Positions 31,949 through 44,694 of a stretch of 64,000 nt of DNA are shown here, piece by piece; position 1 is the stretch's first letter, and every line of letters begins with the position of its first letter. A program made the position numbers and the translations under genes. The notes beneath the pieces were generated by a model that was not told the DNA's origin, did no database searches, and worked only from the letters and a program-made list of their open reading frames with translations. The stretch is taken from positions 193,342,968 to 193,406,967 of the forward strand of contig NC_058522.1 in the NCBI RefSeq assembly GCF_904849725.1, read 5' to 3'. The stretch is from Hordeum vulgare subsp. vulgare. Taxonomy: Eukaryota > Streptophyta > Magnoliopsida > Poales > Poaceae.

Positions 31949-34229
31949 GCAAACAGCCCATGATATGAACATTGATAGCGAAGAATAAAAGTAACATGTA
32001 TCTACGGTGGAATGCAATTTGGTGGAATGATCAGGTATATGCAACAAGTTAAGGAACTACTCTTGAAGAACAGGTTACAGATATCAATATATGTGCTAAG
32101 GGTTGAACCATCCGGGTTCACCCTTTATGCCAAGTCATCGGACTTGTCATAACCTCGATGTATTAATGAGGGCTAAACCATCCGGGTTTACCCTATATCC
32201 CAAGTCATCGAACTTGGTCATATTATTACTCTCATAACAACACCTTTTTAACACCACACACACACACTTGGTTTATGCGGAAACGCCAAACGTAGTTTAA
32301 GCAGCACCACCAAACTGTCCTTGACCGTGGACACGGCTATTCGAATAGTTTGACACTCTACATAGGTAGTACGCTGGACCCACGAGAAAAGGGAAACTTC
32401 CGTGTCATCCACGACTCGCGGTATATCACGTATACCGGAGGTAAGTACCCGATCATCATCTTTCCCCTGACGATATTAGACAAAGAGGTCCACTCGATTG
32501 GTACCCAACCCACATTTTGTACATCTTACAAGCACCGACTCTGGACTGTATCAACCATGCGGGGACCAACGGTGTGCCTGGAACTCATAATAATGGTATA
32601 GTCGTCCTACCTGGCACGACCCCACCCTGAGAGTGACACCGATCATTCCCGCCACTAGTAATGTGGCTCTTTACTAGTACCGACCAGAGTAATCAACAAA
32701 GCCCCGTCCCATAAAGGGGTATCGTGGTCGTACTGGTAAGGTTGGGACGGTCGACACATCATAAATCTAATCTCATTTCCGAAACCACACACGCAAAATA
32801 CCCGGTGCACCACTTTTCCAAAAGTGGCCACCAACGCATCATCACCCTCGGGCATTAGTGGCACCCGACGGAGTTTTCATAAACTCTTTGATTTAACTCA
32901 TCATTATGCTCATGATAATATGCTCTATCGTTACTTGTCAACATGGTATTAGCATGACCCTTAAGGGGTAGGGTCAAGCTCAGTGTAATGATCTTACTCT
33001 ACTAGTCAACATGACAGTAGCATGATCGGACTTGTCATCATGCTCATTCTCCGAGGAGCCATGTGAATAACATCATCAACATGCAAGGGCTTTGAAGAAG
33101 CCTCCGGTGCCATCACCACAATGATGATCCGGCATCGTGATCACATGCAACGGGAAAATACTTGCGATACTAGCATGCAACAATGTTTATGCTCAAGTCA
33201 TGGTCAAAGGGCTGCTTGCCTTGGTCAGCTAGGTATCCGGGGTCTTCGAGGTCTTCCGCTCCGGATCCTCCGTCACTCGGTAACTCTACCGTCGAGAAAG
33301 GAATAAATAAGTAATAGCTCACACCAAAACAGATCACAAGGTGCTTTTAAAAATGTTCCAAAGCTTGAACAAATTCAGTTTATTATTTTGGAAAATGTTT
33401 CCTATGGTTTTTATTAGCTAAGCATATTTATTTAAAAGCAAACAGGAGCAAACAAATGCTTTCAATATCATTTTATTATACCAAAACAATTTCTGTTTTT
33501 GATAAATGTCAAAATCTACAGAATCAATTACTACACATTTTTAGAAAATTGTTGGTGGAAGAATCATATTTTTCTAGTGGCTAAATATTTTCATAAAAAT
33601 CATTTAATCTACAGGTTAAAAATAAAAGAAAAAGGCCAGAGGGGGAGACCCAGCCGGCCCATCCAGCAGACCGGCCGCCAGGCGCGCGCGGGCCAGGTTC
33701 AAACCTGACCTGCGGGCCCCTCGGGTCAGTGTCAGCGGCTGCGCGCGCTGGCTGCCCCAGGACACCAACAGGTGGGATCCACCTGTCGGGTCCTTCTCCT
33801 ACCTCCAGCCAGAGAGGTGGAGGCGGACGCCGGCGAGGCTACCATTGCCCTCAGGCAAATCTAGGAGCGGGAATGGGTCCCTCGTTCCTCCGCCTACCTG
33901 CTCGTGGTCGGGACGTCACCGGAGGTGGTCTGGGTCGCCGGCGAAGAGGTGATCGTGGTGGAAAGGTTTCGGGTTGGCGTCGAGCTAGTGGTTAGGGGCA
34001 CGGATTCGCTCGGGGAAGTTGGGGGAAATGATCCTGGTGTTAAGGGGAGTGCAATGGGAGGTCGGGCGGAGCAGGAGCCGGCGTGTAGCCGGAGATCGAC
34101 CAGAGCTCCGAGGCAGAGGGGCCTCGGTCGATCTCGAGCACCGGGGCTCTGCGAGCTCGATTGGGAGGCTAGGGGGAGTCTAGTGGTTGTGCTGAAGCTG
34201 CCTGGGGGGTGCTGGGGTGCTGGGGGGAC

Positions 34230-34238
34230 CTATTTATA
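34230..34238 (-). promoter_or_regulatory. TATA box of the solo LTR
   Basis: The minus strand reads TATAAATAG in GCCTATAAATAGGTCCCCC, conserved with both Gypsy B LTRs. Confidence 0.6.
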
Positions 34239-36551
34239 GGCCAGCGGCGGTGAGGCAACTCGGGCCGCGAAACCTTGGGTTCGGGACGTGGTTTAGGACC
34301 TCCTGGTGCATCGGCCACAGAGGGAAAGCGAGTTGGGTTGAGCTGCAGCGACCGTGCATGCTCGGCCGCGTCGGGCGCGCGCGGGCCCGCGTCGCCTGAG
34401 CTCTTGCGCGAGGAGAGGGGGGTCCCTGATGGTAGCTTTGCACTGGATGGCTGTCAGGGGAGCGTTTGGACATTACTGGGGAGCCTCGAACTGGCCCGGG
34501 CGACGTCCCCTTGCTGGAGGCTCTCTCTAGCGTGCCTAGAGCGTAGTTTTTGCATGCCACGGCATGCTGGCGCGCTCTGGGGCACTTGGGACGTGTCCTC
34601 CATGTCCTGAGTGTTACTCGGAGTGTGCCTAGCCGTTGTGTGTTAGTGGGAGCACGAGCTGGTCAAAGGAGGCAAGGAACACCAGTGTTGCCAGTACTGG
34701 CCTGCGGTTCAAATTGAAGATCTTCTCACTAGTGCTTGGAGTTGGGGAGGGGCTGGTTGACTGGGTGCTAACTCACCAAGTTTGGGGCTTTGCCATTGGG
34801 TAAAACAGTGGGTAGGAGGGTTTTTACCTTCCTGTCAGTAGGTTTTCGACAGTGATTTGGGGTGCTTCCACTCCACCACTGGAATTGAAACTTAACAGGT
34901 TTGGTCTTGGGGTAAAAACATGGGGTTTCACCAAATTTGAGCTCCATTGAACAAGTGTAGCTTTGTAAACTTGAAAATGCCTCAAAATGACCAGTACTGT
35001 CCTTTACAAAGGAAGTGTGGCCAATCAGAGTCTCACAAATCCCATCTTTGGTATGGAGTCCTCATTTGGGGTGTCAAACACCTCTGCAAAGTTTCAGCTC
35101 CATTGGAGAAACTTTGCAATGTAGAGTTGTTCCAACTCTTCTCTGGACAGAGAGGGTTTTAGGCTCATTAGGTGCACTTCCCCACCTTGGATCAAGGAGA
35201 GATTTTATGTGAGCACCTAATATGGCTTGGGAGGGCTCCTGTAATTTTATGGGAATTTATTGAGATCATTTCCTTTGGAAACCTCTCAAAAAGCTAAAAC
35301 AGACAGAAATGGTTTTCAGGGTTTTACTCAAATAATATTAATATAAAATAGGGTTGAAAATCTTATACATGGAAAATATATGTCCTTCTGAGCTTCCATG
35401 AATTTACTCAGAATTTTCTAAGGCAGGAAAGCAATTTTCCATGTGGGAATATCATTCCTGGCCTTAGAAACACACATAAATATTAAATAGGAAAATAATA
35501 TTTTAAATCACCAATTAATGTTTTTAATGAATGAAAATAATATCTGGATCAGATCACCAACTTTGGTTGGAAGTGCCACTTGGCTTCATGAGCTAGTAGT
35601 GTATCCCAACATGATGAAGGTGATCTTGATATAAAGGAAAAAGGGGTTTTGAAGAGAGCAAAATAATAAGTTTTTCATGGGTTTGAGTCATCAAGAAAGC
35701 AAGCATTGACTCATACAAGGGCTGACATTGCACTCACAACATTATTTGAAAAAGTTTTAACAAGCTCAGGTTTTTGCAACATAAAAATACTTGTGATGAA
35801 AAACAGGGTGTAACAAGAGACTTGCTGGTAACGAGATTGAAATAGGTATGCGGATACCGATGATCGAATCTCGGGCAAGTAACGTACCGAAGGACAAAGG
35901 GAATGACATACGGGATTATATGAATCCTTGACACTAAGGTTCAACTGATAAGATCTTCGGAGAATATGTAGGATCCAATATGGGCATCCAGGTGCTGCTA
36001 TTGGATATTGACCGAGGAGTACCTTGGGGCATGTCTACATAGTTCTCCAACCCGCATGGTCTGCACACTTAAGGTTCGGCGATGTGTTAGTATAGTTGAG
36101 TTATATGTGTGGTTGCCGAATGTTGTTCTGAGTCCCGGATGAGATCACGGACGTCACGAGGGTTTCCGGAATGGTCCAGAGACGAAGATTGATATATAGG
36201 ATGACTTCATTTGGTTATCTGAAAGTTTTCAGTCATTACCGGGAATGTACCGGGAGTGACGAATGGGTTCCGGAAGTTCACCGGGAGGGGAGCAACCCTC
36301 CTGGGGGAAGCCCAAAGGACCTAGGGGTGGCGCACCAGCCCTTAGTGTGATGGTGGGACAACCCAAGAGGGCTATGCGCCAGGAAAAGAAAAACCAAAGA
36401 AAAGGAAAAAAAAAAGAAAGGTGGGAAGGAAGAGAAGGACTCCACTTTCCAATCCTAGTTGGACTAGGGTTGGAGTAGGACTCCTTCTCCTACCTAGCCG
36501 GCGCACCCTTGAGGGATTGGCCCTCAAGGAAAGCCTCCTCCCCCTCCCTCC

Positions 36552-36560
36552 TATATATAG
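36552..36560 (+). promoter_or_regulatory. TATA box of the Angela 5' LTR
   Basis: TATATATAG lies in CTCCTATATATAGTGG, at the same place as in the 3' LTR (52386-52395). Confidence 0.65.
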
Positions 36561-37046
36561 TGGTGATTTAGGGCTGATTTGAGGCAACTTTTGCCACGTG
36601 CAACTCAGATCTAGACACCATAGTTTTACCTCTAGATCGTATTTCTGCGGAGCTCGGGCGGAGCCCTGCATGAGTAGATCATTCACCACCACCGCAGAGT
36701 CATCATGCTGCCAGAGAACTTATCTACTTCTCCATCTTGCTTGCTAGATCAAGAAGGCCAAGATCATCGTCGAGCTGTACGTGTGCTAAACACGGAGGTG
36801 CCGTCCGTTCGGCACTAGATCGGAGTGGATCGTGGGACGGATCGCCGGACGGTTCGTGGGACGGTTCGCGGGGCGGATCGAGGGACGTGAGGACGTTCCA
36901 CTACATCAACCACGTTTCTTAACGCTTCCTGCTGTGCGATCTACAAGGGTACGTAGATACAAATCTCCTCTCATAGATGGACATCACCATGATAGGTCTT
37001 CGTGCGCATAGGAAAAATTTTGTTTCCCATGCGACGTTCCCCAACA

Positions 37047-38320
37047 GTGGCATTATGAGGTAGGTTCATGCGTAGATGTTATCTCGAGTAGAACACAAAG
37101 GGTTTTGTGGACGGTAGTGTTCGATTTTCTGCACTCCTTAGTATTTTCTCGATTCGGCGGTATTGTTGGATTGAAGCGGCCCGGACCGACATTATTCGTA
37201 TGCTTACCAAAGACTGGTCTCATCACTTGACATGCAACCTCGTTGCATAATGATTACTGGAGGGTGTCGGTTTCTTCAACTTTAGTTGAATTGGTTTTGA
37301 CCGAGGCGGTCCTTGGAGAGGTTAAATACAAATTTGCACATCTCCGTTGTGGTTTTTGCATAAGTAAGATGCGATCTACTAGATACCCATAGCAGCCACG
37401 TAAAACATGCAACAACAATTAGAGGACGTCTAACTTGTTTTTGCAGGGTATGCTTGTGATATGATATGGCCAATGACGTGATGTGATATATTGGATGTAT
37501 GAGATGATCATGTTGTAATAGTTAATATCGACTTGCACGTCGATGGTACGGCAACCGGCAGGAGCCATAGGGTTGTCTTTAAACTAACGTTTGTGTTTCT
37601 AGATGTGTTTACTATATTGGTAGGACGTAGCTTTAGTAGTAATAGCATAAGTAGCATGACAACCCCGATGGTGACACGTTGATGGAGATCATGATGATGG
37701 ATATCATGGTGTGGTGCCGGTGACAAGAAGATCGTGTCGGTGCTTTGGTGATGGAGATCAAGAAGCACAGGATGATGGCCATATCATGTCACTTATGAAT
37801 TGCATGTGATGTTAATCCTTTTATGCACCTTATTTTGCTTAGAACAACGGTAGCATTATGAGGTGATATCTCACTAAAATTTCAAGACGATATTGTGTTC
37901 TCCCCGACTGTGGACCGTTGTTATAGTTCCTCGTTTCGAGACACCACGTGATGATCGAGTGTGATAGACTCAACGTTCACATACAATGGGTCCAAAACAG
38001 TTGCACACGCGGAATACTCGGGTTAAGCTTGACGAGCCTAGCATATGCAGACATGTCCTAGGAACACATGAGACCGAAAAGTCGAGCATGAATCGTATAG
38101 TTGATATGATTAGCATAGAGATGCTTACCACTGAAACTACTCTCAACTCACGTGATGATCGGACTTGATTTAATGAATTTGGATCATGTACCACTCAAAT
38201 GACTAGAGAGATGTACTTTTTGAGTGGGAGTTTAGCAAGTAATTTGATTAGTTAAACTCTAATTATCTTGAACATAGTCTAAGTCCACTTTGAAAATATT
38301 GGTGTTGTAGATCAATCTCT
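37047..38320 (+). other. Untranslated leader of the Angela-type element
   Basis: About 1.27 kb lie between the LTR and gag. The PBS position reads GTGGCATTATGAGG, a degenerate form of TGGTATCAGAGC. Short frames here are not coding. The homologous leader of the antisense element is at 45814-47032. Confidence 0.8.
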
Positions 38321-39142
38321 CACGCGACAGTCACCCTAAATTTTAATACGTTCCTAGAGAAAGCTAAGTTGAAAGATGATGGAAGCAACTTTGTAGACTG
38401 GTCTCATAATCTTAAGTTACTTCTGCAAGCTAGGAAGAAGTACTATGTCCTTAATGCTGTGCTAGGAGATGAACCACCTGCTATGGCCGACTAAGATGTT
38501 AAGAACGCTTGGTTAACACGTAAGGAGGACTACTCAGTAGTTCAATGTGCAGTCTTGTATGGCTTAGAGCCGGGACTTCAACATTGCTTTGAGCATCATG
38601 GAGCGTTTGATATGTTCCACGAGTTGAAGTTTATCTTTCAGAAGAACGCCCATATCAATAGGAATGAGACCTCCGATAAATTCTTTGCTTGCAAGATGGA
38701 GGAGAATTCGTCTGTCAGTGAACATGTGCTCAAAATGTGTGGGTACTCAAACCGTCTAGCTGAGGTTGGGATAGAACTCCCGGAAGAAGCTATCACTGAG
38801 AGAATTCTTCAATCACTACCACCAAGCTACAAGAGCTTTGTGTTGAACCATAACATGCAAGGGATGAACAAGTCACCCGGCGAGTTATTCGCGATACTGA
38901 AAGTCGCAGAGTCAGAACTCCGTAAAGAGCATCAAGTGTTGATGGTGAATAAGACCACTAGTTTCAAGAGAAACGGCAACGGAAAGAAGGGTAATTCCAA
39001 GAAGAGCGGCAAGCCTGTTGCCAATCCGATGAAGAAACCCAAAGCTGGACCTAAGCCTGAAACGGAGTGTTATTATTGCAAGGGTATGGGTCACTGGAAG
39101 CGCAACTGCCCCAAGTATCTGGCTGATAAGAAGGCAGCCTAG
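38321..39142 (+). pseudogene. gag: Angela-type Gag, start lost and one internal stop
   Basis: Comparison with the gag start at 45813 (MANVNFNFNAFLEK) shows that the initiator is replaced here (CAC at 38321-38323; then ATVTLNFNTFLEKAKLKDDG). A TAA at 38492-38494 interrupts the frame. From 38555 it is open: the BARE-type capsid region (LYGLEPGLQHCFEHHG ... ERILQSLPPSYKSF), a basic linker and the zinc knuckle CYYCKGMGHWKRNCP. A TAG at 39140-39142 separates it from protease. In BARE elements Gag-Pol is one frame, so this stop is also a lesion. Confidence 0.9.
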
Positions 39143-39145
39143 GAA

Positions 39146-40064
39146 AAACCAGGTATATTCCATATACATGTTATTGATGTGTGCTTAACCAGCTCTCGTA
39201 GTAGTGCCTGGGTATTCGATACCGGTTTTGTTGCTCATATTTGCAACTCAAAACAGGAACTGCGGAATAAGCGAAGGCTGGCGAAAGATGAAGTGACGAT
39301 GCGCGTGGGAAATGGTTCCAAGGTTGATGCAATCGCCGTCGGCACAGTTTCACTTCACTTACCATTGTTATTTAGTGCCTACGTTAAGCATGAACATTAT
39401 ATCTGGATCTTGTTTGTTGCGAGACGGTTACTCGTTTAAGTCAGAGAATAATAGTTGTTCTATTTCTATGAGTAATATCTTATATGGTCATGCACCCAAT
39501 GTGAGAGGATTGTTCATATTGAATCTTGATAGCAATGATATACATATACATAACATTGAGACCAAAAGTGTTAGAGTTCACACTGATAGCGCCATGTTTT
39601 TATGGCACTTCCACTTAGGTCATATTGGTGTAAAGCGCATGAAGAAACTCCATACCGATGGACTTTTGGAGTCACTTGACTTTGATTCACTTGACACGTG
39701 CGAACCATGCCTCATGGGCAAGATGACTAAGACTTTGTTCTCCGGAACAATGGAGCATGCAAGTGACTTGTTGGAAATCATACATACCGATGTGTGCGGT
39801 CCGATAAGTGTGGAGGCACGCAGCGGATATCATTATTTTCTCACCTTCAGTGACAATTTGAGTAGATATGGCTATGTCTACTTTATGAAGCACCAGTCTG
39901 AAACGTTTGAGAAGTTCAAGCAATTTCAGAGTGACGTTGAAAATCATCATAACAAGAAGATCAAGTTCCTACGATCTGATCAGGGGGGTGAATATCTCAG
40001 TTTCGAGTTTGGTGCTCACTTAAAACAATGTGCAATTGTTTCACAGTTAGCACCGCCTGGAACA
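39146..40064 (+). pseudogene. pol: Angela-type protease and integrase N-terminal half
   Basis: Protease is recognisable at 39179-39439 (SSAWVFDTGFVAHICNSK), with the DTG triad intact. A small deletion after VSLHLP shifts the frame. The frame at 39312-40064 continues with GAG-pre-integrase and integrase: WHFHLGHIGVKRMKKLHTDG, CEPCLMGKMTK, HTDVCGPISV and RSDQGGEYLSFEFG (first and second catalytic Asp). It is cut after QLAPPGT by the antisense Copia element. Coding resumes at 48785 with QCNGVAEL. Confidence 0.9.
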
Positions 40065-40065
40065 T

Positions 40066-41801
40066 TGTTGGGTAACGTAGCATAAATTCAAATTTTTCCT
40101 ACGCCATATTCAGATCTTCCTTTGGAGAGACCAGCAACGAGAGAGGGGTGAGTGCATCTTCATACCTTTGAAGATCGCTAAGCGAAAGCGTTGCAAGAAC
40201 GCGGTTGATGGAGTCGTACTCGCTGCAATTCAGATCGCGGTGTGATTCCGATCTAGTGCCGAACCACGGCACCTCTGCGTTCAACACACGTGCAGCCCAG
40301 TGACGTCTCCCACACCTTGATCCAGCAAGGAGGAGGGAGAGGTTGGGTAAGATCTCCGGCAGCACGACGGAGTGGTGTCTATGGAGAGACGAGGTCTCCC
40401 GGCACGGCTTCGCCAAGCACCGTGGGAAAGGAGGAAGGAGGGAAGAAGGGCTGCACCGAGGGAGATGGAAAACTGTGTGCAAAATAGCCCCAAAACCCTC
40501 TCTATATATAGGAGGAGGGGAGGGACGTGTGCCACCCCTAGGGTTCCCACCCTAGGTGGTGCGGTAGCCCCCCCAGATGGGAGGTGCGGCGGCCAGGGCA
40601 AGGTGAGGGGGTGGCGCACCCCTAGGTGGGCCTTAGGCCCACCAGCGCGTAGGGTTTCCCCTCCCTCCCTCTTGGTTGCGCATGGGCTGGGTGTGGGGGG
40701 CACACCAGGCCACCTAGGGGCTGGTTCCCTCCCGCACTTGGCCCACGTAGCCCTTCGGGACTTGTGGCCCCTCCCGGTGGGCCTGCGGAACCCTTCCGGT
40801 GGTCCTGGCACTTCGCCGGTGGTGCCCGAAACATTTTCGGCGTCCAAACCCATCCATCCTATATATCAATCTTTACCTCCGGACCATTCCGGCACTCCGA
40901 ACAACCTTCGGTAACCTCGTCTAACAATTCCCTATAACCCTAGTGTCATCGAACCTTAAGTGTGTAGACCCTACAGGTTCGGGAATCATGCAGACATGAC
41001 CGAGACACTCTCCGGCCAATAACCATCAGTTGGATCTGGATATCCATGGTGGCTCCCACATGTTCCACGATGAACTCTTCGGATGAACCACGATGTCAAG
41101 GATTCAATTAATCCCGAATACAATTCGCTTTGTCTGTCGGTAAAGAACTTGCCAGAGATTCAATCGTCGGTATACCTATACCTTGTTCAATCTCGTTACC
41201 AGTAAGTCTCTTTACTCGTTCCGTAGCATGTCATCCCGTGACTAACTCCTTAGTCACATTGAGCTCCTGATGATGTTCTACCGAGTGGGCCCAGAGATAC
41301 CTCTCCGTCATACGGAGTTTCAAATCCCGATCTCAATTCGTACCAACCCAACAGACACTTTTGGAGGTACCCTAGTGCACCTTTATAGTCACCCATTTAC
41401 GTTGTGACGTTTGATACACCCAAAGCACTCCTACGGTATCCGGGAGTTGCACAATCTCACGGTTGAAGGAAAAGACACTTGACATTAGAAAAGCTTTATC
41501 ATACAAACAATACGATCTAGTGCTATGCTTAGGATTGGGTCTTATCCATCACATCATTCTCCCAATGATGTGATCCCGTTATCAATGACATCTAATGCCC
41601 ATGATCAGGAAACCATGACCATCTATTGATCGACGAGCTAGCCAACTAGAGGCTTGCTAGGGACACATTGTGATCTATTTATTCACACATGTATTACTGT
41701 TTCCTGTTAATATAATTATAGCATGAACAATAGACGATTATCATGAACAAGGAAATATGATAATAACCATTTTATTATTTCCTCTTGGGATAATTCCAAC
41801 A
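40066..41801 (-). repeat. 3' LTR of the WIS/BARE-type element (1736 bp)
   Basis: It starts TGTTGGGTAACGTAG and ends AATTCCAACA on the plus strand. TATATATAG on the minus strand at 40502-40511 is the TATA box. The rich set of open frames at 40099-40914 is LTR sequence also present at 47248-47927, so not genic. Confidence 0.93.
40502..40511 (-). promoter_or_regulatory. TATA box of the WIS/BARE 3' LTR
   Basis: CTATATATAG is in the same context as at 47469-47478. Confidence 0.6.
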
Positions 41802-41816
41802 GTCTCCCACTTGCAC
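41802..41816 (-). other. Polypurine tract of the WIS/BARE-type element
   Basis: The minus strand reads TGCAAGTGGGAGAC directly before the 3' LTR, matching the tract at 51036-51051 of the Angela-type element. Confidence 0.85.
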
Positions 41817-41833
41817 TAGAGTCAATAATCTAG

Positions 41834-44685
41834 TTACATTGTGATGTATCGAAAACCCATATCATTATGGTGTTGATCATGTTTTGCTCGAGGAAGAGGT
41901 TTAGTCAACGGGTCTGCAACATTCAGATCTTTGTGTACTTTAAAAATATCTATTACTCCACTCTGGACATTGTCCTTGATGGAGTTGTTGTGGTGTTTGA
42001 TGTGTTTGGTCTTCCGGTGAAACCTGGGCTCCTTGGCTATGGCAATGGCCCGAGTGTTATCACAGAAGAGTGTCATTGGACCCGACGCGCTCGGAACCAC
42101 TCCAAGGTCGGTAATGAGCTCCTTCATCCAAATTCCTTCATGAGACGCTTCTGAAGCAGTTATGTACTCCGCTTCACATGTAGATGCTGCCACGACTTCT
42201 TGCTTACTACTGCACCAGCTCACTGCCCCACCATTCAAAACATACTCATATCCGGTCTGTGACTTAGAGTGATCCGGATTTGTGTCGAAGCTAGCATCGA
42301 CGTAACCCTTTATGACGAGCTCTTCGTCACCTCCATAAACGAGAAACATATCCTTGGTCTTCTTCAGGTACTTAAGGATGTTCTTGACCGTTGTCCAGTC
42401 TTCCATACCGGGATCACTTTGGTACCTCCCTACCAAACTTATGGCAAGGTTTATATCAGGTCTGGTACACTGCATGGCATACATTAGAGAGCCTACGGCT
42501 GAAGCGTAGGGGACAGTACTCATCTTCTCTCTATCTGCTGTTGTGGTCGGTGACTGAGTCTTACTCAATCTCATACCTTGAAAAACTGGCAAGAACCCCT
42601 ATGAGTTTTCCATATTGAACTTCTTCAATATCTTGTCAAGGTATGTACTTTGCGAAAGACCTATGAGGCGTCTCGATCTATCACTATAGATCTTGATGCC
42701 TAATATGAATGCAACTTTTCCAAGGTCCTTCATCGAAAAACTCTTGTTCAAATAGGCCTTTATGCTCTCCAACATATCCATATTATTCCCCATCAATAAT
42801 ATGTCATCCACATATAGTATGAGGAAAGCTACAGAGCTCCCACTCACTTTCTTGTACAGACAGGCTTCTCCATAAACCTGTATGAACCCAAACGCTTTAA
42901 TCACCTCAATAAGCGAATGTTCCAACTCCGAGATGCTTCCACAAGCCCATAGATGGAGCGCTGGAGCTTGCACACTTTGTTAGCACCCTTAGGGTCGAAA
43001 AAACCTTCTGGTTGCATCATATACAACTCTTCCTTAAGATTTCCGTTAAGGAATGTTGTTTTGATGTCCATTTGCCAAATTTCATAATCATGAAAAGCGG
43101 CAATTGCTAACATGATTCAGACTGACTTCAGCTTTGCTACGGGAGAGAAAGTCTCTTCGTAGTCAACTCCTTGAATTTGTCGAAAACCCTTTGCGACAAG
43201 TCGAGCCTTATAAACGGTCACATTACCGTTTGCATCAGTCTTCTTCTTGAAGATCCATTTATTTTCTATGGCTTACCAATCATCGGGAAAGTCCACCAAA
43301 GTCCATACTTTGTTCTCATACATGGATCCTATCTCGGATTTCATAGAATCAAGCCATTTGTTGGAATCCGAGCCCGCCATTGCTTCTTCATAGTTCGAAG
43401 GTTCACCGTTGTCTAACAACATGATTTCCATCACAAGGTTGCCGTACCACTCTGGTGCGGAGCGTACCCTTGTGGACCTTCACGGTTCAGTAGCAACTTG
43501 ATCCGAAGCTTCATGATCATCATCATTAACTTCCTCTTCAGTTGGCGTAGGCGCCACAGGAACAATTTCCCGCGCTGTGCTACTCTCCGGTTTGAGAGGG
43601 GGTGTAATTACCTCATAAAGTTCTACTTTCCTCCCACTTACTTCTTTCGAGAGAAACTCTTTCTCTAGAAACGATCCGTTCTTGGCAGCAAAGGTTTTAC
43701 TATCGGATCTAAGATAGAAGGTATACCCAATAGTTTCTGTAGGGTATCCTATGAATACGCATTTCTCCAATTTGGGTTCGAGCTTCTGTGGTTGAAGTTT
43801 CTTCACATAAGCATCACAGCCCCAAACTTTAAGAAATGACAGCTTAAGTTTCTTGCCAAACCATAGTTCATACGGTGTCGTCTCAACGGATTTAGATGGT
43901 TCCCTATTTAAAGTGAATGTTGTAGTTTCTAATGCGTATCCCCAAAATGATAGCGGTAAGTCGGTAAGAGACATCATAGATCAGACCATATCTAATAAAG
44001 TGCGATTATGGCGTTCAGACACTCCTTTGCGTTGCGGTGTGCCAGGCGGCGTGAGTTGTGAAATGATTCCACACTTCCTTAGGTGTGTGCCAAACTCGTG
44101 ACTCAAATATTCTCCTCCACGATCAGATCGTAGACACTTAATTTTTCTGTCACGTTGATTCTCAACCTCACTCTAAAATTCCTTGAACTTTTCAAATGTC
44201 TCAGATTTGTGCTTCATCAAGTAGATATACCCATACCTACTCAAATCATCGGTGAGAGTGACAACATAACGGTAGCCACCACGAGCTTAAACGTTCATTG
44301 GACCACACACATCAGTATGTATTATTTCCAATAAGTCGGTCGCTCTCTCCATTATTCCTGAGAATGGAGTCTTAGTCATCTTTCCCATGAGGCAAGGTTC
44401 GCATGTGTCAAATGATTCAAAGTCAAGAGACTCTAATAGTCCATCAGTATGGAGCTTCTTCATGCGCTTAACACCGATTTGACCAAGGCGGCAGTGCCAC
44501 AAGTATGTGGGACTATCATTACCAACTTTACATCTTTTGGTACTCACACTATGAATATGTGTAACATCACGATCGAGATTCATCAAGAATAAACCATTCA
44601 CCAGCGGAGCATGACCATAGAACATATCACTCATATAAATAGAACAACCATTATTCTCTGACTTAAATGAGTAGCCGTCTCGCAT
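41834..44685 (-). pseudogene. pol: WIS/BARE-type Pol: integrase, RT and RNase H, broken
   Basis: In sense order: the pre-integrase/integrase start (44287-44685, WHCRLGQIGVKRMKK ... HTDVCGP), the integrase C-terminus (43480-43977, LSFLKVWGCDAYVKKL), RT part 1 (42901-43113, IWQMDIKTTFLNGNLKEELY), RT part 2 (42599-42973, the catalytic YVDDILLMGNN) and RNase H (41834-42592, YVDASFDTNPDHSKSQTGY ... STCEAEYITA ... VADPLTKPLP). Each junction is a stop or a frameshift. The YVDD and RNase H acidic residues remain, but no full-length product is possible. Confidence 0.9.
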
Positions 44686-44694
44686 TAAGCAAGA

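Larger units (their letters stand above)
31580..35815 (-). mobile_element. Solo LTR of a Gypsy B-related chromovirus (4236 bp)
   Basis: It opens TGTGGGGACCCCGACTAGC and ends GGTGTAACA, with a perfect 5-bp duplication AGAGA (31575-31579 and 35816-35820). No PBS, internal region or second LTR is attached, so it arose by LTR-LTR recombination. It is related to the Gypsy B LTR but not identical. It carries the 19-bp palindrome (31930-31948), CTATTCGAATAG (32337-32348) and minus-strand TATAAATAGG (34230-34238). Its open frames (for example near 33729-34399) lie in the GC-rich promoter part and I do not call them genes. Confidence 0.92.
30972..37046 (+). repeat. 5' LTR of the Angela-type element, interrupted
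   Basis: It starts TGTTGGAAATATG and ends CCCCAACA. The LTR itself is 30972-31579 plus 35821-37046, about 1.83 kb, matching the 1820-bp 3' LTR. A solo LTR lies between. TATATATAG at 36552-36560 is the likely TATA box. Visible divergence from the 3' LTR is clearly higher than between the sirevirus LTRs. Confidence 0.93.

Noticed and set aside
40099..40914. Cluster of long overlapping ORFs (up to 190 codons)
   Set aside because: Located inside the 3' LTR of the WIS/BARE element and repeated at 47248-47927 in its 5' LTR. GC-rich LTR sequence is open by chance.
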